From assembly GCA_022376925.1 (NCBI GenBank), contig JAIOJX010000028.1, positions 68,227,001 through 68,291,000 of the forward strand: 64,000 nucleotides of DNA, in the 5' to 3' direction. The position numbers and the translations under genes are program-made. The notes below the pieces were generated by a model that was not told the origin of the DNA, made no database searches, and saw only the letters and a list, made by a program, of their open reading frames with translations. Positions 34,640 through 44,597 of the stretch are shown here, piece after piece. This DNA is from Tragulus kanchil. Lineage: Eukaryota > Chordata > Mammalia > Artiodactyla > Tragulidae. Within the stretch, counting starts at the first letter, position 1. Each line of letters begins with the position of its first letter.

Positions 34640-34897
34640 TTATTTTATTTATTTATTTTTTAAATTTATTTTCATCCAACTTTGTTCTTTGGCCTGTGTG
34701 GGCCTCCCATTGCAGTGGCCTCTCTCATTGCAGAGCACTGGCTCTGGGCACATATGCTCCAGAGCGCTGGCTGGTAACTGGACACACCGGTCCAGCCATT
34801 CCACGGCACATGGGATCTTCCCAGGCCAGGGATGAAACCCAGTGCCCCTTGCACTGCAAGGCGGACTCTTTACCCACTGAACCACCAGGGAAGCCCT
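34640..34897 (-). mobile_element. SINE2/CHR-like SINE, copy 2
   Basis: Duplicate of 33480-33737. Its ccccttgcactgcaaggcgg word matches the usual SINE form better than copy 1 does. Confidence 0.82.
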
Positions 34898-34980
34898 TAT
34901 ATTTCAGTAAATTTTTAAAAAATGTATGTCAAGGAATACCTTAATGGTTCCTTTGAAGTTAAACTTGCCTTCTCTGTGCC

Positions 34981-37088
34981 TTACACGTGAGTGTAATGAA
35001 GGTGTCTGCAGTCTAAACATGTGGGTAATGGGTTTTATCTCTATGCATTTACCTAAAGTTTACTGCTAGATGGATCTCAAGTGTAGCCCACAGATACCAG
35101 CTTTAATCTCATTGTCCACTAATGAGCCAATTATTCAATCTGTTTTGTAAATCTCAATCATTCCTCACTCTTTGTTTACCTTTGTCTATGCATAATTTCT
35201 GTTTACTCCAAAAGTACATTAAAGATGGCTGTTTACAATGGTTGAAGCTTCTTTGCTGTTCCTCTCATTGAGATGTAGCATTCCTCCCTGTGTTTGTATT
35301 AGCTTTAGCTAGGTTTGACCAATAAAAGTCAGTAAAAATGGTGTTCTGGGACTTCTGGCTAGTTCATTAGAAGCTTTGTGACTTTCCACCCAGGTCTCTT
35401 ACAATGCTTGCTTTGGGTCTGACTGTGATTAGTCTAGCAAACAATGAGGAATCCCAAACATGAGGGAACCCACATGTAGATGCTGCACGGACAAAGATAA
35501 AAACCAGAGAAAAGGAAGCCCAGGCATTGACTTGTCTTTCCATTCTCACCCAGGGACTAAAACAGTGAGTAAAAGATTTCCCTTGAATACATTAGGCCCC
35601 AGCAATGATGAGACGAAGGACTGTAGGATCCATATGGCAGCCAGAACCAAGGTCCATACAAACTAGTTCAACTAACCTAGCAACATCCTGCTCTTTGAGC
35701 CGAACCCTGATTCCCAATTCTCATGGTATAAAGACAAATGGTCCCTGCTATGTGCTGCTCACACCCCCGAAATACGAACTTGGGTATACAGAAACATGGC
35801 TATTTTATGCCGTTAAATGTTGGGGTGACTTGTTATTCAGAAGTAGATTGCCAGAAAATTAATTGATTCTAAACCTGTTGTTCTAGTTGAACAGAAACCT
35901 AAAACATGTAGCATGAGATCTGTGACCAGGAGAGAATATAAACTAGATGTGAAGACGGGAGGTTAATGAAAACACACATGAGCAGAAAGAGCCCTTGCTG
36001 CCCCCTAAGAGCAAATTAATTTTTCTGAAGTGTGGGTAATGGCCGTTTTTTTACACGTGAGTGTAATGAAGGTGTCTGCAGTCTAAACATGTGGGTAATG
36101 GGTTTTATCTCTATGCATTTACCTAAAGTTTACTGCTAGATGGATCTCAAGTGTAGCCCACAGATACCAGCTTTAATCTCATTGTCCACTAATGAGCCAA
36201 TTATTCAATCTGTTTTGTAAATCTCAATCATTCCTCACTCTTTGTTTACCTTTGTCTATGCATAATTTCTGTTTACTCCAAAAGTACATTAAAGATGGCT
36301 GTTTACAATGGTTGAAGCTTCTTTGCTGTTCCTCTCATTGAGATGTAGCATTCCTCCCTGTGTTTGTATTAGCTTTAGCTAGGTTTGACCAATAAAAGTC
36401 AGTAAAAATGGTGTTCTGGGACTTCTGGCTAGTTCATTAGAAGCTTTGTGACTTTCCACCCAGGTCTCTTACAATGCTTGCTTTGGGTCTGACTGTGATT
36501 AGTCTAGCAAACAATGAGGAATCCCAAACATGAGGGAACCCACATGTAGATGCTGCACGGACAAAGATAAAAACCAGAGAAAAGGAAGCCCAGGCATTGA
36601 CTTGTCTTTCCATTCTCACCCAGGGACTAAAACAGTGAGTAAAAGATTTCCCTTGAATACATTAGGCCCCAGCAATGATGAGACGAAGGACTGTAGGATC
36701 CATATGGCAGCCAGAACCAAGGTCCATACAAACTAGTTCAACTAACCTAGCAACATCCTGCTCTTTGAGCCGAACCCTGATTCCCAATTCTCATGGTATA
36801 AAGACAAATGGTCCCTGCTATGTGCTGCTCACACCCCCGAAATACGAACTTGGGTATACAGAAACATGGCTATTTTATGCCGTTAAATGTTGGGGTGACT
36901 TGTTATTCAGAAGTAGATTGCCAGAAAATTAATTGATTCTAAACCTGTTGTTCTAGTTGAACAGAAACCTAAAACATGTAGCATGAGATCTGTGACCAGG
37001 GAGAGAATATAAACTAGATGTGAAGACGGGGAGGTTAATGAAAACACACATGAGCAGAAAGAGCCCTTGCTGCCCCACTCTAAGAGCA
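34981..37088. repeat. direct duplication 14 (about 1.04 kb)
   Basis: Copy 1 is 34981-36013 and copy 2 is 36051-37088, shift 1070 growing to about 1075. The filler 36014-36050 contains tgtgggtaatgg, a second reading of 35020-35031. Small deletions in the tail of copy 1 (gaccaggagag against gaccagggagag, gccccct against gccccactct). Confidence 0.92.
35024..36013. other. unassigned sequence (copy 1; copy 2 at 36094-37088)
   Basis: No SINE or LINE words. Short plus frames at 35460-35666 and 35605-35862 are unrecognised and lack context of an exon. I see no gene. Confidence 0.4.
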
Positions 37089-37681
37089 TAATGTTTGTTG
37101 CTTTTAAATCTCATGCAAACTTCTCTGTTGCCAACATAATTAGGAACAGCACAGGGAAAGTATTCTGTGAAATATTACTTCTGCTTAAATAAACTGATTC
37201 AAAACATCATACCATGTTGGAATATTGAAAAACGTGGCCACAGCTACAGCTGACCTCTTGCAGTCAATCACTACTAAATTATATAACAGTGCTGATTTCT
37301 GGCCTATTTCTTCCCCAGTTCCTGCTCTTTAGGTCATCTCTAGATTGACCAACATCAGCTTTTAAAATCATTGGGTGAACTATTGAGTTCTAAATAAAAA
37401 TTCTCTGATTCTTGCATTAAATACTCTGCAGGTTAAAATCTATAGTCATCATCATGTGTAAATATATTCACAATTTGGCCAGAACTATTTTATATGCCAA
37501 TTAGTAACCCAGGTTTCCTATGCTTCTTGCAAGTTCATGTTCCTTGTGTTTTCTGAACAACCTATGCATTTTATGCTTTTATATTTATCTCCCTTATAAA
37601 TCCATGCTTGTTTTTTTAGATCAAACTCAAATGTCACCTCTATTCTTCCTAACCAACTCTGTTGTATTCTGGACATTCTGT

Positions 37682-38006
37682 GGGCTTCCCTGGTGGTCCA
37701 GTGGGTAAGGACACCACCTTTCAGTGCAAGGGGCGCCGTGGCCTGGGACGATCCCACATGCTGTGGAGCGGCTGAACCGATGTGTCCAATTACTGAACCG
37801 GAGCTCTGGAGCGCATGCACCCAGAGCCGATGCTCTGCGGCAACAGAGGCCACCACGATGGGAGGCCCACACGGGCCAAAGAACAAAGATGGATGAAAAT
37901 AGATAAATGAAAAAGACCAATGGAAGTGGCCTACCCTCCCCCATCCCTCCCTAACCCGTCCCCCCCCAACCCCCCCCAAAAAAAAAAGAATTCTGAAAAA
38001 AAAAAC
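37682..38006 (+). mobile_element. SINE2/CHR-like SINE, copy 1
   Basis: gggcttccctggtggtccag, cagtgggtaaggacaccacc, gatgtgtccaattactgaac, aacagaggccaccacgatgg, then a C-run and A-run tail (37961-38006). A frame of 166 codons antisense to it is only the SINE read backwards. Confidence 0.85.
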
Positions 38007-38853
38007 TTCTATGGACATTCTGAAGCACTGATGTTAATGTTTATTATAGTGGCTTTTGTTTGCAGTATACTCTTTGGACACCCAGTCTATAACCCCCAGG
38101 AGAATCTGAAATCGTTAAAGGCCTGGTCAGTTTGACTATTTTCAAAACATGTAGCATGAGATCTGTGACCAGGAGAGAATATAAACTAGATGTGAAGACG
38201 GGGAGGTTAATGAAAACACACATGAGCAGAAAGAGCCCTTGCTGCCCCACTCTAAGAGCATAATGTTTGTTGCTTTTAAATCTCATGCAAACTTCTCTGT
38301 TGCCAACATAATTAGGAACAGCACAGGGAAAGTATTCTGTGAAATATTACTTCTGCTTAAATAAACTGATTCAAAACATCATACCATGTTGGAATATTGA
38401 AAAACGTGGCCACAGCTACAGCTGACCTCTTGCAGTCAATCACTACTAAATTATATAACAGTGCTGATTTCTGGCCTATTTCTTCCCCAGTTCCTGCTCT
38501 TTAGGTCATCTCTAGATTGACCAACATCAGCTTTTAAAATCATTGGGTGAACTATTGAGTTCTAAATAAAAATTCTCTGATTCTTGCATTAAATACTCTG
38601 CAGGTTAAAATCTATAGTCATCATCATGTGTAAATATATTCACAATTTGGCCAGAACTATTTTATATGCCAATTAGTAACCCAGGTTTCCTATGCTTCTT
38701 GCAAGTTCATGTTCCTTGTGTTTTCTGAACAACCTATGCATTTTATGCTTTTATATTTATCTCCCTTATAAATCCATGCTTGTTTTTTTAGATCAAACTC
38801 AAATGTCACCTCTATTCTTCCTAACCAACTCTGTTGTATTCTGGACATTCTGT

Positions 38854-39185
38854 GGGCTTCCCTGGTGGTCCAGTGGGTAAGGACACCACCTTTCAGTGCA
38901 AGGGGCGCCGTGGCCTGGGACGATCCCACATGCTGTGGAGCGGCTGAACCGATGTGTCCAATTACTGAACCGGAGCTCTGGAGCGCATGCACCCAGAGCC
39001 GATGCTCTGCGGCAACAGAGGCCACCGCGATGGGAGGCCCACACGGGCCAAAGAACAAAGATGGATGAAAATAGATAAATGAAAAAGACCAATGGAAGTG
39101 GCCTACCCTCCCCCATCCCTCCCTAACCCGTCCCCCCCGAACCCCGCCAAAAAAATAAAGAATTCTGAAAAAAAAAAAAAAAAAC
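38854..39185 (+). mobile_element. SINE2/CHR-like SINE, copy 2
   Basis: Duplicate of 37682-38006 with a different homopolymer tail and caccgcgatgg for caccacgatgg. Confidence 0.85.
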
Positions 39186-39316
39186 TTCTATGGACATTCT
39201 GAAGCACTGATGTTAATGTTTATTATAGTGGCTTTTGTTTGCAGTATACTCTTTGGACACCCAGTCTATAACCCCCAGGAGAATTTGAAATCGTTAAAGG
39301 CCTGGTCAGTTTGACT

Positions 39317-39786
39317 TATTCCTTTCCATGTCCTCAGCATTTGCAAGCGTTCTGAGCATTTCCAAGAACTTAATATATATTTGTTGAAAAAATAACAAAA
39401 TTCCCACAGACAGTAAAAATGTAGCTAAAAAAGCTTAATATAGTCTTTTTGTATGTATAATCACTACATTCTCTGTAAAAATACCCATACAAGAGGTTAA
39501 CAATTTATGATACTAATTATGACACTGTGTGACACTGTGTGACACTGTGCTAAAAATTTAGAAAATGCAAATTTTAGGTAGAATATAGTCTCAGATATAT
39601 AGATATTTAATACCACTGCATTAAACACAATACAGAACATTTAAAATTGTATGCTGTTATTCTCTTTTATTTAGATCTTTCTACAAATGAGACAATCCAC
39701 TTTGATTATCCCCCAAATAGTCAATTGTCAAATTTTAATATTCTTGAGGATTGATTCTTCAAACTTTATTAAAAATTTCCCATATA
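39317..39786. other. unassigned sequence with a 10-base triplet repeat
   Basis: AT-rich and without a gene. At 39521-39550 the decamer gacactgtgt occurs three times in tandem (the last ends in c). Confidence 0.5.
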
Positions 39787-39788
39787 CT

Positions 39789-40113
39789 TTTTTTAAAAAA
39801 TTTATTTATTTATTTATTTTGGGCGGGGGTCGGGTTGGGGAGGAAGGGGAGGAGGCGGGCCACTTCTATTGGTCTTTTGTTTCTCTATGTTCATCCGTCT
39901 TTGTTCTTTGGCTCCTGTGTGCCTCCCATCGCGGTGGCATCTGTTGTAGAGCGCCGGCTCTGGGCGCATGCGCTCCAGAGCTCTGGCTCGGTAATTGGAC
40001 ACATCAGTCCAGCCGCTGCGCGGCACGTGGGATCTTCCCAGGCCAGGGCTCAAACCAGCGCCCCTTGCATTGCAAGGCAGTGTCCTTACCCACTGGACCA
40101 CCAGGGGAAGCCC
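39789..40113 (-). mobile_element. SINE2/CHR-like SINE, copy 1 (full)
   Basis: On plus: tttatttatttatttatttt, a G-rich lead, cacttctattggtcttttgt, tctgggcgcatgcgctccag, ttgcaaggcagtgtccttac, ccaggggaagccc. Minus orientation, low divergence. The body has an inverted repeat centred on gcgcatgcgc (39956-39981). Confidence 0.86.
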
Positions 40114-41000
40114 AAAAAACTTTCCCATATACTTTGCTGTAACAGTTATATTTTGGAATTCTCAGAAATGTAATATTTGCTCTTTTTATATTTAAAATCT
40201 TCATACCAAATACTTTCCACAAATGATCATCTTTAAAAAAAAGGCATATCTTATGCTTCTTTTTTCCAAATGTGGAATGCTGCCTATTGAGGAAGGTTTC
40301 CATATGTATATCTCATTTTGGTCTTTAGTTCCTATTGATTTTATTAAAATAGCAATGCTTGACATAATATCTAAGCTACATGATATACTAATATGTATTG
40401 GTTGAATCTGATGACGTATATGTCTGTGTTTATGTAATGTATGCTTGGAGGGAAAAAAGTATTTATTTGACTTCGAGTTTTGTATGGTACATATAAAATT
40501 CACACAGATTCCCATGTATTGCCTTAGGCATTGATTATATACCATCAGCAACTTTGTAGTAATTGCACTAATATTTATCTGGCAGTTCCTGAACAGTCCT
40601 CTTAAATTATTCTCATAAAAGTAAATCTATCACTTACGCCACTGTATTGGAGGATCTAATTTACTTTATCTTCCTTGTTACTAAATACTTTTGCAATATA
40701 TATTAATGATTTTTGATTAATATAATTGGTACAAATATAAACTTTCTCACTTAAACTCAAAATATCACTAAACTGTTGCTTGAAGATTCAACAGGCTTTT
40801 AGATATTTCCTTCATCCCTGGAAAGCAAACTATAACAGGGGATTTCAGTCAGTAAATGACCTTAAATACTTTGGACACTTATTAACATTAAAATTGTTTT
40901 TCACTACACTTGAAAAGTTATATCCAGGTTATGAGAGAACATCCAGTGACAGTGGAATAACAGCTTCTCATTCTACGAACTCTATTTTCGGGCATCAGTC
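40114..41000. other. unassigned sequence (copy 2 at about 41212-42098)
   Basis: AT-rich, no named repeat, no coding signature. Frames such as 40201-40551 (minus, 116 codons) lack any recognisable domain. Confidence 0.4.
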
Positions 41001-41211
41001 ACTTCTATTGTTTTTTTTATCCTCTTGGCCCCATCGTGGCATCTGTTGTAGAGCCGGCTCTGGGCGCATGCGCCCAGAGCTCTGGCTCGGAATTGGACAC
41101 ATCGGTCCAGCCGCTCCGCGGCACGTGGGATCTTCCCAGGCCAGGGCTCAAACCAGCGCCCCTTGCATTGCAAGGCAGTGTCCTTACCCACTGGACCACC
41201 AGGGGAAGCCC
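41001..41211 (-). mobile_element. SINE2/CHR-like SINE, copy 2 (damaged outer end)
   Basis: Second copy of 39789-40113. It lacks its lead, and bases are missing between cttctattg and ggcatctgttgtag. Good from 41037 on. Confidence 0.82.
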
Positions 41212-42269
41212 AAAAAACTTTCCCATATACTTTGCTGTAACAGTTATATTTTGGAATTCTCAGAAATGTAATATTTGCTCTTTTTATATTTAAAATCTTC
41301 ATACCAAATACTTTCCACAAATGATCATCTTTAAAAAAAAGGCATATCTTATGCTTCTTTTTTCCAAATGTGGAATGCTGCCTATTGAGGAAGGTTTCCA
41401 TATGTATATCTCATTTTGGTCTTTAGTTCCTATTGATTTTATTAAAATAGCAATGCTTGACATAATATCTAAGCTACATGATATACTAATATGTATTGGT
41501 TGAATCTGATGACGTATATGTCTGTGTTTATGTAATGTATGCTTGGAGGGAAAAAAGTATTTATTTGACTTCGAGTTTTGTATGGTACATATAAAATTCA
41601 CACAGATTCCCATGTATTGCCTTAGGCATTGATTATATACCATCAGCAACTTTGTAGTAATTGCACTAATATTTATCTGGCAGTTCCTGAACAGTCCTCT
41701 TAAATTATTCTCATAAAAGTAAATCTATCACTTACGCCACTGTATTGGAGGATCTAATTTACTTTATCTTCCTTGTTACTAAATACTTTTGCAATATATA
41801 TTAATGATTTTTGATTAATATAATTGGTACAAATATAAACTTTCTCACTTAAACTCAAAATATCACTAAACTGTTGCTTGAAGATTCAACAGGCTTTTAG
41901 ATATTTCCTTCATCCCTGGAAAGCAAACTATAACAGGGGATTTCAGTCAGTAAATGACCTTAAATACTTTGGACACTTATTAACATTAAAATTGTTTTTC
42001 ACTACACTTGAAAAGTTATATCCAGGTTATGAGAGAACATCCAGTGACAGTGGAATAACAGCTTCTCATTCTACGAACTCTATTTTCGGGCATCAGTCAC
42101 TTTTAAAATATTTTAATGCAAATTTCTTCTCTGTTTTCTTCCTACCATTAGCATACAGAACAAATCTAATCCTCCACAGAACAGCTTGTAAATTATTTCA
42201 GTACAGTTATCCTGGATTCCAAAGTATTGTCTGTTTAAGGGCATTTGACTTTAGTAAATCTTCCAGAAA

Positions 42270-42385
42270 GTATTAATAAACTGAGTATCTACTCTGTGCC
42301 AGGTCTTAGGCTATGCATCATCTTAAACAAGGCAGATCTGGCTCTGTGCTCATGAATTCACCATCTAGTATAGGAGGTAGACCAT
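42270..42385. mobile_element. old interspersed repeat piece (family not assigned)
   Basis: gagtatctactctgtgccag, gtcttaggctatgc and gctcatgaattcaccatcta follow the order of the common mammalian 'tactatgtgccaggcac ... ccctcaaggagctcacagtcta' repeat. Too diverged to name. Repeated at about 43361-43476. Confidence 0.4.
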
Positions 42386-42779
42386 AACTCACAAACAAGT
42401 AGTATGAACTTTTCCTTTATGTTTTCACTCTCCTGATTGCACTTCTCCGAACATATTCATCTTCCACTCTCTTCCATTTTGTTATTCCCAAACAGATGCA
42501 GTTATTCCAAATATGATCTGATTAGTAATGACTTTAAACATTACTCTAATGGCCTCAGTTTTCTTTTATCCCAATTGCTCTTGTCTGACCATTTCTTTGT
42601 GGCTTCTCCTTTGTCTTTGGTGGGTTATAGTCTCTGTTTGTTCAGTCACTGGTTGTGATCTTGGGGCTCTGACTGCAGAAGATGAGCACATGTCCTTCTA
42701 TTCCATCATCTTAATGTCATCATGGCCTCAGTTTTCTTAAGGATAAAAGGATTAATTGGAGTATCTATATCTTTAATTG

Positions 42780-42843
42780 ACTTCTCAGGTGGCACTAGTG
42801 GTAAAGAACCCACTTGCCAATGCAGGAGACATGAGAGATGGGG
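42780..42843 (+). mobile_element. Bov-tA SINE, head only (cut by junction)
   Basis: First 64 bases of the 43871 element, up to gagagatgggg, where copy 2 of duplication 17 starts. Confidence 0.85.
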
Positions 42844-43870
42844 CCACTGTATTGGAGGATCTAATTTACCTTCTTGTTTTTGCAATATATATTAATGATT
42901 TTTGATTAATATAATTGGTACAAATATAAACTTTCTCACTTAAACTCAAAATATCACTAAACTGTTGCTTGAAGATTCAACAGGCTTTTAGATATTTCCT
43001 TCATCCCTGGAAAGCAAACTATAACAGGGGATTTCAGTCAGTAAATGACCTTAAATACTTTGGACACTTATTAACATTAAAATTGTTTTTCACTACACTT
43101 GAAAAGTTATATCCAGGTTATGAGAGAACATCCAGTGACAGTGGAATAACAGCTTCTCATTCTACGAACTCTATTTTCGGGCATCAGTCACTTTTAAAAT
43201 ATTTTAATGCAAATTTCTTCTCTGTTTTCTTCCTACCATTAGCATACAGAACAAATCTAATCCTCCACAGAACAGCTTGTAAATTATTTCAGTACAGTTA
43301 TCCTGGATTCCAAAGTATTGTCTGTTTAAGGGCATTTGACTTTAGTAAATCTTCCAGAAAGTATTAATAAACTGAGTATCTACTCTGTGCCAGGTCTTAG
43401 GCTATGCATCATCTTAAACAAGGCAGATCTGGCTCTGTGCTCATGAATTCACCATCTAGTATAGGAGGTAGACCATAACTCACAAACAAGTAGTATGAAC
43501 TTTTCCTTTATGTTTTCACTCTCCTGATTGCACTTCTCCGAACATATTCATCTTCCACTCTCTTCCATTTTGTTATTCCCAAACAGATGCAGTTATTCCA
43601 AATATGATCTGATTAGTAATGACTTTAAACATTACTCTAATGGCCTCAGTTTTCTTTTATCCCAATTGCTCTTGTCTGACCATTTCTTTGTGGCTTCTCC
43701 TTTGTCTTTGGTGGGTTATAGTCTCTGTTTGTTCAGTCACTGGTTGTGATCTTGGGGCTCTGACTGCAGAAGATGAGCACATGTCCTTCTATTCCATCAT
43801 CTTAATGTCATCATGGCCTCAGTTTTCTTAAGGATAAAAGGATTAATTGGAGTATCTATATCTTTAATTG

Positions 43871-44085
43871 ACTTCTCAGGTGGCACTAGTGGTAAAGAAC
43901 CCACTTGCCAATGCAGGAGACATGAGAGATGGGGGTTTGATTCCTGGGTTAGGAAGATCCCCAGAGAAGGGAATGGAAACCCACTCCAGTATTCTTGCCT
44001 GGAAAATTCCATGAACAGAGGAACTGGTGGACTACAGTCCATAGTGTCAGACAGAGTTGAACATGACTGAAGTGACTGAACACAA
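43871..44085 (+). mobile_element. Bov-tA SINE, full copy
   Basis: acttctcaggtggcactagt head, caatgcaggagacatgagag, ggaatggaaacccactccag, agtcagacagagttg-like end. The truncated first copy is 42780-42843, ending at the duplication 17 junction. Confidence 0.9.
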
Positions 44086-44597
44086 CAATATATAGCCTTA
44101 GTTGGAGATTTTAAGTAAGATAACAGATAAAAAATGTTTAATTGCTTAGAAAGTACTTCATAGATGTCAGCAAGTATTACATACAGCAGACTCATAACTA
44201 TCTTCCATCTTTTTCCTACATGGAACCTTAATCACATTAACTATTGTGGTGAATATAGTATGCTACTATTAAGGACTTTTCTATTCATCTTGCTTCTTAA
44301 TTATGACTGAATCATCATGTAAGCCTTAGATGTAATTCTTAGACATTTTTATTTTTCAAATATGGTTTTTGCTTATGTAAAATTTTATCTTTATAGCAAA
44401 GATGTACCATTTCAGATGCAGTCTAAAGCTCTTGATCCTTATTACATAGTGTTATTTCCTTCTCACCCATTTTGTGCATTCTGTATTTAATTAGCAGGTC
44501 TATTATTTTAAACATTGGACAGCGCAGGTCCAAAGCTAAAAATTTTGTGAAAATTCACTGAGCTAGCTGGAAGTTAGACATGTTCAAGGGAGTTATT
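44086..44597. other. unassigned single-copy sequence
   Basis: AT-rich, no frame, no named repeat. Confidence 0.45.

Larger units (their letters stand above)
32772..35023. repeat. direct duplication 13 (about 1.09 kb, composite filler)
   Basis: Copy 1 is 32772-33863 and copy 2 is 33932-35023, shift 1160. The 68-base filler (33864-33931) is itself patched. It repeats ccttacacgtgagtgtaa from 33819 and then gives ccctttatttcata, a word from the start of the copies. The SINE differs in one short patch (cccttcccctgcaagatgg against cccttgcactgcaaggcgg). Confidence 0.92.
36971..39316. repeat. direct duplication 15 (about 1.17 kb)
   Basis: Copy 1 is 36971-38137 and copy 2 is 38144-39316, shift 1173 rising to 1179. 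The differences are lengths of the C and A runs after the SINE (37961-38006 against 39132-39185) plus one base in the SINE. Duplications 14 and 15 overlap, giving three copies of 36971-37088. Confidence 0.94.
39862..42102. repeat. direct duplication 16 (about 1.1 kb)
   Basis: Copy 1 is 39862-41004 and copy 2 is 41001-42102. Both copies share actt at the junction. Copy 2 begins inside the SINE and is collapsed over its first 40 bases, so the shift is 1139 at the edge and 1098 to 1102 afterwards. Confidence 0.92.
41736..43934. repeat. direct duplication 17 (about 1.1 kb)
   Basis: Copy 1 is 41736-42843 and copy 2 is 42843-43934. The shift is 1107 at the edge and 1091 afterwards, because copy 2 lost about 16 bases near its head (taccttcttgtttttgc for tactttatcttccttg...). 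Overlap with duplication 16 makes three copies of 41736-42102. Confidence 0.93.

Noticed and set aside
35460..35862. Two overlapping plus frames as exons
   Set aside because: No splice-site pattern that I could defend, no domain, and the block is inside a suspected false duplication, so apparent repetition is not evidence of selection.
37518..38018. Minus-strand open frame of 166 codons
   Set aside because: Most of it is the SINE2 element at 37682-38006 read backwards plus flank. The same frame is shorter in the duplicate, and similar frames arise from every copy of this SINE.
42437..42658. Plus frames repeated with the same protein at 43528, suggesting a gene pair
   Set aside because: The repetition is caused by duplication 17. 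The translation has no recognisable domain and composition typical of random AT-rich DNA.
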